In this document: positions 1 to 7,360 of the stretch, piece by piece
Position numbering within the stretch: the stretch's first letter is position 1
How the letters are laid out: each line of letters opens with the position of its first letter
Origin: JBEBBU01 sp041158225
Lineage (GTDB): Bacteria > Pseudomonadota > Gammaproteobacteria > Methylococcales > Methylococcaceae
DNA: 12,538 bases
Reading direction: 5' to 3'
Assembly (NCBI GenBank): GCA_041158225.1
Contig: JBEBBU010000050.1
Coordinates: 1-12,538, forward strand
Position numbers and translations under genes: made by a program
The notes under the pieces: model-generated
Seen by the model: only the letters and a program-made list of their open reading frames with translations
Database searches by the model: none
What the model was told of the DNA's origin: nothing

Positions 1-70
1 TCAGGGTATGCTGCAACTCATCAATCATGGATTGAAGTTCAGCGCTGGTATGATGACTGAAATCGTTCAT
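1..70 (-). CDS. Unidentified protein, N-terminal fragment (runs off window start)
   Basis: A minus-strand reading frame begins with ATG at 70-68 and stays open to the window edge, giving 23 codons. The protein begins MNDFSHHTSAEL and continues with a hydrophilic, probably helical stretch (QSMIDELQHTL). A good ribosome binding site (GAGGA) lies about 7 bases before the ATG, and a plausible promoter lies further upstream at 114-142. It is divergent from mfd. Too little is visible to name a family. The helical start would suit a small cytoplasmic protein, but that is a guess. Confidence 0.55.
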   Translation of the reverse strand, partial: MNDFSHHTSAELQSMIDELQHTL

Positions 71-113
71 TAGTATTCCTCAGTTGGTATGAAATGTTAA
101 CGTCACTGCTTAT

Positions 114-142
114 AGTATACCCACACAGATAATAATATTCAA
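114..142 (-). promoter_or_regulatory. Sigma-70-type promoter for the divergent gene at 1-70
   Basis: Read on the minus strand, TTGAAT (142-137) is followed by a 17-base spacer and TATACT (119-114). This fits the -35/-10 pattern well and would give a leader of about 37 bases before the ATG at 70. The same AT-rich stretch must also carry the mfd promoter. For mfd, TATAGT at 111-116 is a possible -10 but no good -35 is visible. Confidence 0.45.
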
Positions 143-145
143 AAA

Positions 146-3100
146 ATGAATAGTCTTAACCTATATAGTGCAAATCCTCCATTGTTTGAAGGAGCCACCC
201 AGGTGGCGAAGGATAAGCCGCTGGTATGGCATAACCTGCACGGTTGCGCTGATGCGCTTCTGCTGGCAGAAACCATAAGTACCAGCCAGCGCTTTATTCT
301 TGTCATATGCAGTGATACGGCCACTGCAATCCGTCTGGAACAGGAGGTTAAATGTTTTCTGGATCAGCCAGAACGCATACTTGCCTTCCCTGACTGGGAA
401 ACACTGACCTACGATCTGTTTTCCCCGTTGCCAGAGATTATTTCCCAACGACTGCATACATTGAGTGCGCTCAGTCAAAATACGCTGGGCGCACTTCTTG
501 TGCCGGTCATGACCCTGATGCACCGTATTGCCCCACGCGACTATATTCTTGCCAATTCCCTTAATATTCGTACGGGACAGCAACTGGATAGCGATCAGTT
601 CAGGATCCGGCTGGAAAGTGTGGGTTATCAGTGCGTATCGCAGGTATTGCAGCATGGCGAGTTTGCGCTGCGCGGTGCGATAATCGATCTTTTCCCCATG
701 GGCAGTTCGCAGCCTTATCGTATTGAGCTGTTTGATGATGAGGTTGAAACCATCCGGACATTTGATCCGGAAACCCAGCGTTCCAGTGACAAAAAAGACC
801 GTATTGAATTATTTCCCGGTCGGGAGTTCCCATTTGATGATGCGGCCATCAAACAGTTCCGTCAGTCATTCCGCCAGCTGTTCCCCGATATCGCCACCAG
901 CCAGTGCACGCTTTATCAGGATGTCAGTAAAGGTATACCATTTGGGGGCATAGAGTATTATCAGCCACTCTTCGTTGAACACATGGAGTCGCTACTCGAC
1001 TATCTTCCCGCCCAGACGATGTGTGTATTCCACCATGATGTTGGCAGCGCCATCCGTAGTTTTACCGAAGAAACCCGGCAGCGTTACCTGCAGCGCGCGC
1101 ATAGTCAGGAACGCCCCATTCTGCCCCCGGAACATCTGTTTCTTGGCGAGGATGAACTGCTCAGGGCACTCCAGAGCATGCCGCAGATCCGCATAGGGGA
1201 AGATCATCATCTTCCTGCCACACCGCGGGGCACACAAGACATTACCTTCCACACGCGCATATTGCCGCCACTGCATGAAAGCTCCGAAGCTGCGGCTGCA
1301 CTTGCACAATTACAGCAAACCTATCCGGGACGGATTCTCTTTGTAGCCGAATCAGCAGGACAGCGCGAAAGCATGCTGCACCGCCTGGCACAGCTGGGCA
1401 TACGCCCTGTCCTGGTCGAACACTGGCGTGATTATCTCGCGGGTAATGCCCCCTGCAGCCTGCTGGTAGCAGCGCTGGAGCAGGGGGTCATGTTTGATGA
1501 CATCCAGACTATCATCATCACCGAACAGTATTTTACTGGCAGCCGCCCCAGACAGCGCCAGCGTCGCAGCAGCGTGCACAAGGATTTCGGTCAGTTACTG
1601 AAAAACCTGGAAGAACTGGCGCCGGGCACTCCAGTAGTACACCGCCAGCATGGCGTGGGACGTTATCTCGGGCTGCAGCATCTCAATGTAGGTGGTATTG
1701 ATACCGAGTTTCTGGCCCTGCAATATGCGGGTCAGGACAAGCTCTACGTACCTGTAGCCTCGCTACACCTGATCAGCCGTTATGGTGGTGCCGGCGAAGA
1801 TCAGGCACCCCTGCACAAACTGGGGGGCGAGCAGTGGAGCAAGGCACGCAGGCGCGCACTGGAGCGCGTCAGGGATGTGGCCGCCGATCTTCTGGATATC
1901 TATGCCCGCCGCGCAGCCAGAGTCGGTCGCGGCTTTGATATCGACCAGATTGACTATCCGCGTTTTGCCAGCCAGTTCCCCTTTGAGGAAACGCCCGACC
2001 AGGCCTCAGCCATAATTGATGTGGTGAATGACCTGCACAAGGCCCAGCCTATGGACCGGGTGGTCTGTGGTGATGTCGGCTTTGGCAAGACCGAAGTCGC
2101 CATGAGGGCAGCCTTTGTGGTGGCCGCCAATGGTGCCCAGGTGGCGGTGCTGGTACCCACGACCCTGCTGGCCCAGCAGCACTTCAAGAATTTCTCTGAC
2201 CGATTTGCTGACTGGCCTGTGCGTGTTGAAGTGCTATCCCGCTTCATCAGTGCCAAAGACCAGAAACGCATCATGGCCGATGTGGCAGAAGGCAAGGTCG
2301 ACATACTGATTGGCACCCACAAACTCCTGCAGGGCGACCTCCGCTTCCGTGAACTCGGCCTGGTCATCATTGATGAAGAACACCGTTTCGGCGTCAACCA
2401 GAAGGAACATTTCAAGAAACTGCGTAGCGAACTGGATTTTCTCACCCTGACCGCCACCCCGATTCCGCGCACACTGGACATGGCCATGTCAGGTCTGAGA
2501 GACATCTCCATTATCGCCACGCCCCCACAGAACCGCCATGTCATCCGCACCTTTATCACCGAGTGGAATGATCTTCTGGTGCAGGAGGCCATGCTCAGGG
2601 AAATCAGGCGTGGTGGCCAGGTTTACTTCCTGCATAACAAGATTGAAACGCTGGAAAAAACACGCGAGAAACTGCTGGCTCTGGTCCCTGAAATCCGCGC
2701 CATGTGCGCGCATGGCCAGATGGCCGAGCGCGAACTGGAATCCATCATGCTGGATTTCTACCACCAGCGCTTCAATGTACTGATCTGCACCACCATTGTG
2801 GAGAGCGGCATTGACGTGCCTTCGGCCAATACCATCATCATTGATCGTGCAGACACGTTTGGTCTGGCCCAGTTGCACCAGTTGCGCGGGCGTGTGGGAC
2901 GCTCCCATCACAGGGCTTACGCCTATATGATCACCCCGCCGAAAAAACTGATGACACCCGATGCCATCAAGCGGCTGGAGGCCATTGAAGCCTCGGGAGA
3001 ACTGGGCGCTGGTTTCCTGCTTTCATCCCATGATCTTGAAATCAGGGGAGCCGGCGAACTGCTCGGCGATGAACAGAGTGGCCAGATCCAGGAAATTGGT

Positions 3101-3637
3101 CTTGGCATGTACACGGAACTGCTGGATCGTGCAGTACAGGCCATCCGTGACGGTAAGGAGCCTGCGCTTGATTTTGACATGGAATCCGCCCCTGAAATCG
3201 AACTGCAGTTACCAGCACTGATACCGGATGACTACCTGCCGGATATCACCTCCCGTCTGGTGCTTTACAAGCGCATTGCCAGCGCGCAGTCCAGTGAGGA
3301 TCTGTGGGCGTTACAGGTCGAGATGATTGACCGCTTTGGTCTGCTGCCAGATCAGACCAGGCATCTTTTTGCGACCGCAGAATTGAAGCTCAAGGCAGAG
3401 ATCCTGGGCATCCGCAAGATAGAGGGCAATGCACAGGGGCTGCGCTTCCATTTTGCGCCCACGCATCGCATTGATCCGGCTACCGTCATAGGCCTGATCC
3501 AGGCAAGGCCGCCACTTTACCGTCTGGATGGTCCGGATAAAGTCCGTTATGTTAAACCCTTGCCCGATCCCGCCGCACGGCTTGCCGCTGTCGATGAATG
3601 CCTCAAGGCATTGAGCCCAGCCAGCACCACCCATTAA
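146..3637 (+). CDS. mfd: Mfd, transcription-repair coupling factor
   Basis: Mfd is an ATP-dependent DNA translocase. It pushes or removes RNA polymerase stalled at DNA damage and recruits UvrA to start nucleotide excision repair. At 1163 aa the length is close to E. coli Mfd (1148). A UvrB-like N-terminal module is visible (DWETLTYDLFSP; HGEFALRGAIIDLFPMGS). It is followed by the RNA-polymerase-interacting (CarD-like) domain around residues 495-555 (HRQHGVGRYLGL). Then come the helicase motifs: Walker A GFGKT at residues 645-649, DEEH at 743-746, TATPIPRTL, and QLHQLRGRVGRS around 910-920. The C-terminal TRCF domain is present. No Shine-Dalgarno sequence is visible before the ATG at 146 (AAAAAATG), so initiation may be weak. 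The next gene starts 22 bases downstream, so co-transcription is possible. Identification is certain; the exact start is slightly less so. Confidence 0.98.
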   Translation: MNSLNLYSANPPLFEGATQVAKDKPLVWHNLHGCADALLLAETISTSQRFILVICSDTATAIRLEQEVKCFLDQPERILAFPDWETLTYDLFSPLPEIISQRLHTLSALSQNTLGALLVPVMTLMHRIAPRDYILANSLNIRTGQQLDSDQFRIRLESVGYQCVSQVLQHGEFALRGAIIDLFPMGSSQPYRIELFDDEVETIRTFDPETQRSSDKKDRIELFPGREFPFDDAAIKQFRQSFRQLFPDIATSQCTLYQDVSKGIPFGGIEYYQPLFVEHMESLLDYLPAQTMCVFHHDVGSAIRSFTEETRQRYLQRAHSQERPILPPEHLFLGEDELLRALQSMPQIRIGEDHHLPATPRGTQDITFHTRILPPLHESSEAAAALAQLQQTYPGRILFVAESAGQRESMLHRLAQLGIRPVLVEHWRDYLAGNAPCSLLVAALEQGVMFDDIQTIIITEQYFTGSRPRQRQRRSSVHKDFGQLLKNLEELAPGTPVVHRQHGVGRYLGLQHLNVGGIDTEFLALQYAGQDKLYVPVASLHLISRYGGAGEDQAPLHKLGGEQWSKARRRALERVRDVAADLLDIYARRAARVGRGFDIDQIDYPRFASQFPFEETPDQASAIIDVVNDLHKAQPMDRVVCGDVGFGKTEVAMRAAFVVAANGAQVAVLVPTTLLAQQHFKNFSDRFADWPVRVEVLSRFISAKDQKRIMADVAEGKVDILIGTHKLLQGDLRFRELGLVIIDEEHRFGVNQKEHFKKLRSELDFLTLTATPIPRTLDMAMSGLRDISIIATPPQNRHVIRTFITEWNDLLVQEAMLREIRRGGQVYFLHNKIETLEKTREKLLALVPEIRAMCAHGQMAERELESIMLDFYHQRFNVLICTTIVESGIDVPSANTIIIDRADTFGLAQLHQLRGRVGRSHHRAYAYMITPPKKLMTPDAIKRLEAIEASGELGAGFLLSSHDLEIRGAGELLGDEQSGQIQEIGLGMYTELLDRAVQAIRDGKEPALDFDMESAPEIELQLPALIPDDYLPDITSRLVLYKRIASAQSSEDLWALQVEMIDRFGLLPDQTRHLFATAELKLKAEILGIRKIEGNAQGLRFHFAPTHRIDPATVIGLIQARPPLYRLDGPDKVRYVKPLPDPAARLAAVDECLKALSPASTTH

Positions 3638-3659
3638 AACAATTACAGGATATTGCTGC

Positions 3660-4664
3660 ATGAGACATTTTTTATTCAGTTCCATTTTTACTGTCGCAGG
3701 ACTCTATGGGGCCTGGTGGTGGGGCGGCATGCAGGGCTTGATGCTGGCATCGCTGCTGGCAGGCATGGAAATCAGCCTTTCGGTGGACAATGCCATTGTT
3801 AACGCCACCATCATCAAGGATATGTCCCAGGTATGGCGCCAGCGTTTCCTGACCTGGGGCATGATTATTGCCGTCTTTGGCGTTCGCATGCTACTGCCCC
3901 TGCTGATCGTTGCCATCATCAGCGGCGCCAGCCTGTTGGATGTCGCCCGGATGGCGATCGAACATCCGGATGACTATGCCCGACATATTGGTGAAGCACA
4001 TGTCCAGATCGCCGCTTTTGGTGGCATGTATCTGAGTCTGGTATTTTTTTCCTTCCTGTTCGAAGAAGAAAAAACCCTGCACTGGCTTTACTGGGTGGAG
4101 CGCCGTCTGGCCAGCATGGGCAAACTGGAATCTTTTGAGGTGGTACTGGCACTCGCCTGTCTGATCTGGCTGCAGAGCCAGTTGCCGGATGCCGAGCGTC
4201 TGGCAGCCCTGCTGGCAGGTCTGGGAGGCATTATCCTGTTCGTACTGGTACGGGGGCTGACCGGGCTGTTCCGCGAAGCCCCCGGCCTTGAGCGCTCCGC
4301 CCATCGCGCCGGTGCCATTGCCTTCCTGTATCTGGAAGTTCTCGACATGTCATTTTCGCTCGATGGCGTGATAGGCGCTTTTGCCATGACACGCGATGTC
4401 GTGCTGATCACCATGGGACTGGCGATTGGCGCCATGTTTGTGCGTAGCCTGACCATCTACCTTGTAGAAAAGAAAATGCTGGAAGCCTATGTCTTTCTGG
4501 AGCACGGCGCCCATTATGCGATAGGTGTTCTGGCTATACTGATGCTGGTGGATGTGGTCTATCCGGTATCCGATCTGCTGACCGGGCTTTCAGGTCTTAC
4601 CCTGATCCTGCTTTCCTTCTGGTCTTCGGTCAAGCATAAAAGGGCACTGGAGCGGGCCGGCTGA
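3660..4664 (+). CDS. DUF475 family integral membrane protein (TerC-like)
   Basis: This is a polytopic inner-membrane protein of 334 aa. It matches my memory of the DUF475 family, which is related to TerC-type transporters. About 8-10 hydrophobic segments are visible. The family hallmarks are two intramembrane acidic stretches, EISLSVDNAIVNATIIKDM near residues 37-55 and EVLDMSFSLDGVIGAFAMT near residues 223-241. They are an inverted-repeat pair, as in TerC/LysE-like transporters. A cytoplasmic loop FEEEKTLHWLYWVERRLA follows the middle segments. The transported substrate is not established; metal ion export is a reasonable inference from the TerC relationship only. AGGA at 3647-3650 lies 9 bases before the ATG. 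The gene follows mfd by 22 bases and is convergent with the HIT gene. Confidence 0.9.
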   Translation: MRHFLFSSIFTVAGLYGAWWWGGMQGLMLASLLAGMEISLSVDNAIVNATIIKDMSQVWRQRFLTWGMIIAVFGVRMLLPLLIVAIISGASLLDVARMAIEHPDDYARHIGEAHVQIAAFGGMYLSLVFFSFLFEEEKTLHWLYWVERRLASMGKLESFEVVLALACLIWLQSQLPDAERLAALLAGLGGIILFVLVRGLTGLFREAPGLERSAHRAGAIAFLYLEVLDMSFSLDGVIGAFAMTRDVVLITMGLAIGAMFVRSLTIYLVEKKMLEAYVFLEHGAHYAIGVLAILMLVDVVYPVSDLLTGLSGLTLILLSFWSSVKHKRALERAG

Positions 4665-4678
4665 TGATTGATGGTCTG

Positions 4679-4701
4679 GGGCGGCCTGTTACAGGCCGCC
4701 C
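4679..4701. terminator. Strong GC hairpin between convergent genes
   Basis: A perfect 10-bp inverted repeat (GGGCGGCCTG / CAGGCCGCCC) encloses a 3-base loop TTA. The loop is the reverse complement of the TAA stop codon of the HIT gene, so the right arm codes for the last residues of that protein. There is no T-run on either side, so this is not a textbook intrinsic terminator. It sits exactly where two convergent transcripts meet and probably blocks read-through or protects 3' ends in both directions. Confidence 0.5.
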
Positions 4702-5141
4702 TGCATGACGAAACCCTGCCCCAAGGCCGGCAAAAAATCACGACGAATGCGGGCCAGTGATGCTGCATCCAGCGCATCTCCCAGGGGCTGCCCCCAGACC
4801 ACACCTGGCCATGCGGGATCGCTGGCGAAACGCACCACATGATGAATGTGTAACTGCGGCACACGGTTGCCTATACTGGCGATGTTGAGTTTGTCAGGCT
4901 GGTAAAAGGCTGCAAGCTGGTGCGACAGGTCCATGGACTCCAGCAGCCACTGCTGCTGGTCAGCAGCCTCAAGATCGTACAGTTCACCCAGCCATTGCTC
5001 CCCCGACATTCTTCGCGGTATCAGCAGAAACCAGGGGTACAGGCCGGTATTCAGCATGCGCAGCATGCACAGCGGATAGCTGCCCAACAGCAGGCTGTCT
5101 TGGGCAAGCTGGGGGTGAAGCGCAAAGGTATGGGAGGGCAT
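4689..5141 (-). CDS. HIT domain protein (probable nucleotide hydrolase)
   Basis: This is a small cytoplasmic protein of 150 aa from the histidine-triad superfamily, whose members hydrolyse or transfer nucleotidyl groups (for example Ap4A-type dinucleotides). The opening HPQLAQDSLLLGSYPLCML followed by YPWFLLIPRR, and the later QLHIHHVVRF with DPAWPG, are typical of the short proteobacterial HIT subfamily. In the triad (H98-x-H100-x-V102) the central catalytic His is present and the third position is Val, as I recall for this subfamily. I chose ATG 5141-5139 because GAG lies at a workable distance; an in-frame ATG at 5150 would add three residues and overlap queA by 8 bases. It is directly downstream of queA and likely in the same transcript. 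The substrate cannot be told from sequence. Confidence 0.85.
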   Translation of the reverse strand: MPSHTFALHPQLAQDSLLLGSYPLCMLRMLNTGLYPWFLLIPRRMSGEQWLGELYDLEAADQQQWLLESMDLSHQLAAFYQPDKLNIASIGNRVPQLHIHHVVRFASDPAWPGVVWGQPLGDALDAASLARIRRDFLPALGQGFVMQGGL

Positions 5142-5142
5142 A

Positions 5143-6204
5143 TCATTCATCTCTGGCGTGAGCAAGCAGCATGGCATCGCCATAGCTGAAGAAACGGTAA
5201 CGGCTGGCGATGGCGTGCGCATAGGCCTGCATCACCGCATCATGACCAGCAAAGGCGCATACCAATGCCAGCAGCGTGGATTCCGGCAGATGAAAATTGG
5301 TGATCAGGGCATCCACGCTGCGAAAACGATAGCCCTGATAGATGAAAATGCTGGTATCACCAGACCATGGCAACAGTTCGCCACTGCGACTGGCTGATTC
5401 CAGACAGCGTACCACCGTCGTTCCTACCGCAACGACACGCCCCCCCCTGGCGCGCGTTGCATGAACGCGCGCAACGGTTTCTTCCGGACAATAGCCATAT
5501 TCGCTGTGCATAGTGTGGTCTTGCAGGTACTCACTGCGTATGGGCCTGAAAGTACCACTACCGACATGCAATGTGACTTCTGCCGTTTCAATGCCCTGGT
5601 TTTGCAGCCGCGCCAGCAGCGCAGTGTCAAAATGCAGTCCCGCAGTGGGGGCGGCAATAGCCCCAGGCTCACTGGCATAGACCGTCTGATAACGCTGCGC
5701 ATCCTCGTGACTGTCTGGCCTGCTGATATAGGGGGGGAGAGGCAGATGGCCAGACTGCTCCATATAGGCATCCAGTGAAATCGAGCCTGCATAGACCAGT
5801 ACATAAAGGTCCTCTACCCTACCCTGCACTTCCAGCCAGCTGCCGCTATCCCCATCCAGCAGGATACGCCCCCCCGGTCTCGGGGATTTGCTGGCGCGGA
5901 TATGCGCCAGCAGGCTGTGGCTGTCCAGAATACGCTCGACCAGTATCTCAACGCCACCGCCCGTGGATTTTCTGCCATAGAGACGTGCGTTCATGACACG
6001 GGTATTGTTGAAAACCAGAAGATCACCCGGCGCCAGCCAGTCAGGCAGGTCACAGAAATGCTGATCCCTGATACCCTGCAATGGGTCGAGCACCAGCAGC
6101 CGGCTGTCGGTTCTTTCCGCCAGTGGATGCTGGGCAATCAGATCCTCAGGTAACTGGTAATGAAAATGGCTGCGCTTGAGCAGTAATGGCTGTAATACAC
6201 TCAT
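5143..6204 (-). CDS. queA: QueA, S-adenosylmethionine:tRNA ribosyltransferase-isomerase
   Basis: QueA transfers and isomerises the ribosyl part of S-adenosylmethionine onto 7-aminomethyl-7-deazaguanine at the wobble position of tRNAs with GUN anticodons, making epoxyqueuosine. The 353-aa length fits the family. Characteristic segments are visible: LVFNNTRVMNARLYGRK near residues 63-79, APTAGLHFD, HVGSGTFRPIRSE, SEYGYCPEE, and TNFHLPESTLLALVCAFAG near the C-terminus. The N-terminus has about 10 residues more than E. coli QueA (MSVLQPLLLKRSHFHYQLPE). No other convincing start is seen, and the ribosome binding site is weak. Its usual partner tgt is not beside it in this window; a HIT gene follows instead. 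Confidence 0.97.
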   Translation of the reverse strand: MSVLQPLLLKRSHFHYQLPEDLIAQHPLAERTDSRLLVLDPLQGIRDQHFCDLPDWLAPGDLLVFNNTRVMNARLYGRKSTGGGVEILVERILDSHSLLAHIRASKSPRPGGRILLDGDSGSWLEVQGRVEDLYVLVYAGSISLDAYMEQSGHLPLPPYISRPDSHEDAQRYQTVYASEPGAIAAPTAGLHFDTALLARLQNQGIETAEVTLHVGSGTFRPIRSEYLQDHTMHSEYGYCPEETVARVHATRARGGRVVAVGTTVVRCLESASRSGELLPWSGDTSIFIYQGYRFRSVDALITNFHLPESTLLALVCAFAGHDAVMQAYAHAIASRYRFFSYGDAMLLAHARDE

Positions 6205-6218
6205 CCCGCCATTTTACC

Positions 6219-6248
6219 TTGGATTTATCTCGCTGACTCCACTATAAT
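6219..6248 (+). promoter_or_regulatory. Promoter of tRNA-Leu
   Basis: TTGGAT (6219-6224) and a perfect TATAAT (6243-6248) are separated by 18 bases. The -10 ends 12 bases before the mature tRNA starts, so the primary transcript would have a leader of only a few bases, as is common for tRNA genes. The 56-base gap also separates the tRNA from the divergent queA gene. Confidence 0.6.
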
Positions 6249-6260
6249 AAGCGACTGTAA

Positions 6261-6347
6261 GCCGGGATGGCGAAACTGGTAGACGCGCCAGACTCAAAAT
6301 CTGGTAGTAGTGATACTGTGTCGGTTCGATCCCGACTCCCGGCACCA
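6261..6347 (+). tRNA. tRNA-Leu (anticodon CAA)
   Basis: This is an 87-base class II tRNA with a complete cloverleaf. The 7-bp acceptor stem is GCCGGGA/TCCCGGC. The anticodon stem is CCAGA (6288-6292) with TCTGG (6300-6304), around a loop whose positions 6295-6297 are CAA and read UUG leucine codons. A long variable arm is present, as required for leucine tRNAs. The T arm is GTCGG/CCGAC with loop TTCGATC, and CCA is encoded at 6345-6347. It is a single gene with no neighbouring tRNA. No integrase or direct repeat of the 3' end is visible in the window, so there is no sign it serves as an attachment site. Confidence 0.97.
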
Positions 6348-6397
6348 CACCCGCATGGATTTTTCTGTGCATACCTCTGCAAACTGTATGATGACAT

Positions 6398-6447
6398 TGT
6401 GATCGTGATCATAACGATGAACCATCATTCCTGACATAATGCCCTGA
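6398..6447 (+). promoter_or_regulatory. CRP/FNR-type operator and class II promoter upstream of the 6476 gene
   Basis: The sequence at 6398-6413 (TGTGATCGTGATCATA) is a near-palindrome. It matches the FNR/Anr consensus TTGAT-N4-ATCAA at 8 of 10 positions and the CRP consensus TGTGA-N6-TCACA at 9 of 10. Its centre is at 6405.5. A -10-like hexamer CATAAT lies at 6435-6440, which puts the start of transcription near 6447 and the operator centre at -41.5. That is the standard class II activator position. No good -35 is seen where one would be needed (6412-6417), as expected for an activator-dependent promoter. AGGA then precedes the ATG at 6476. Which regulator binds cannot be decided by eye. Confidence 0.5.
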
Positions 6448-6475
6448 TACGGTAATCCGCCTGTCAGGATATTTC

Positions 6476-6862
6476 ATGAATCTGCTTACTCTCATCGTAC
6501 GAAGCAATTTTCACTTCAGTGTCTGGCTCTCCATCATTGGCGGGGTCATGGTATTCAGGCATACCGACTGGATCATAATGAACCCGGAAGAATTACTCGG
6601 GCCGGTCGAGAATAATCTCATCATCATGGGCGGCTATATCAGCCTCAACCAGCTGCTGTTCTTTTTCTGGCTATATCTGCGTGATGGCCGTCTGCCAGCC
6701 CTGCTGATGGGGATGCTGTTTTTTCTGATATCGGGTGGTTCCTGGTTCTATGCCGATGTCAACGGCATTCCGCTGAACGAGTATTTCCCGCTGGTGTGCA
6801 TGTATCTTGGCATCTCCCACTGCCTGCCCTATCTGGTAGAACAGCCAGTGGAAGAAAAATAG
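6476..6862 (+). CDS. Small membrane protein of unknown function (4 TM segments)
   Basis: I do not recognise the family. The 128-aa protein has about four hydrophobic segments: residues 14-28 (VWLSIIGGVMVF region), 47-66 (NLIIMGGYISLNQLLFFFWL), 76-91 (LLMGMLFFLISGGSWF) and 105-120 (FPLVCMYLGISHCLPYLV). Short charged loops and an acidic tail (VEEK) separate and follow them. It has no signal peptide or known motif. AGGA at 6466-6469 lies six bases before the ATG, which supports the start. It stands alone between a tRNA and a convergent operon and has its own promoter, possibly controlled by a CRP/FNR-family regulator. That could mean a role tied to oxygen or energy state, which is inference from the promoter only. 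Confidence 0.75.
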   Translation: MNLLTLIVRSNFHFSVWLSIIGGVMVFRHTDWIIMNPEELLGPVENNLIIMGGYISLNQLLFFFWLYLRDGRLPALLMGMLFFLISGGSWFYADVNGIPLNEYFPLVCMYLGISHCLPYLVEQPVEEK

Positions 6863-6868
6863 GCAGTG

Positions 6869-7360
6869 TCAGCCCTGTTGCCGCCTGTACAGAGGCGGCG
6901 CATCCGTGCCGCTCTGGTAGCTGACACTGAACTCGGTGAGTAGGGCTCTGGCCTTTTCAAGATCACGCTCACTGGTGAACTCGAAACTGTCAAAACCACA
7001 GCGCGTCATGAACTGCAGCTGGTCTGGCAGAAAGTTGCCATAGGCGCGCAGTTCGCCCTTATAACCATAGGCATCCCGTAGCAGACGCGCGACTGAAAAA
7101 CCGCGCCCGTCTGCCAGAGAAGCAAACGCTACGGCAACCAGCGCCAGAGAAGCCAAGTCGCCAGCGATGGCTTCGAGATCAGTATCACCTGACACACGGA
7201 GACCCAGCCTTCCTGCCTTTGCAGCCTCTGAAAGTTCCTCGCGCGCCGAAAGCCAGCGCTCAGCACTGACCGTACAGGCACCCTGCTCCGGCAGGGCATC
7301 TTCATCAGCCAGATGGACCCAGCTGCTTTCCTCAATATGACCATGCTTAATGATTGGCAT
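6869..7360 (-). CDS. DUF934 family protein linked to sulfite reductase
   Basis: This is a 163-aa soluble protein with the DUF934 signature in its C-terminal half (RGFSVARLLRDAYGYKGEL, then DQLQFMTRCGFDSFEF). In many proteobacteria this family is encoded beside a cysI-type siroheme reductase and is thought to support it in sulfur assimilation; a biochemical role is not known to me. A longer in-frame start at 7435 exists. The ATG at 7360-7358 is preferred because AGGAG lies just upstream and the protein then begins MPIIKHG, a common start for the family. The gene overlaps the end of the reductase gene by 14 bases, which suggests translational coupling. It ends 6 bases from the convergent gene at 6476-6862. 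Confidence 0.88.
   Translation of the reverse strand: MPIIKHGHIEESSWVHLADEDALPEQGACTVSAERWLSAREELSEAAKAGRLGLRVSGDTDLEAIAGDLASLALVAVAFASLADGRGFSVARLLRDAYGYKGELRAYGNFLPDQLQFMTRCGFDSFEFTSERDLEKARALLTEFSVSYQSGTDAPPLYRRQQG
6880..6899. terminator. Possible terminator hairpin at convergent junction
   Basis: A 7-bp inverted repeat GCCGCCT / AGGCGGC with a 6-base loop lies inside the last codons of the DUF934 gene, 18 bases past the stop of the convergent membrane-protein gene. No T-run follows, so it is at best a weak or factor-assisted terminator for the plus-strand transcript. Confidence 0.25.

Noticed and set aside
1954..2592. 212-codon open frame on the minus strand inside mfd
   Set aside because: It is antisense to the helicase motifs of mfd, with a low-complexity Ser/Arg-rich product typical of shadow frames.
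6261..6347. tRNA-Leu as an attachment site for an integrated element
   Set aside because: No integrase gene and no second copy of the tRNA 3' end are seen in the window.
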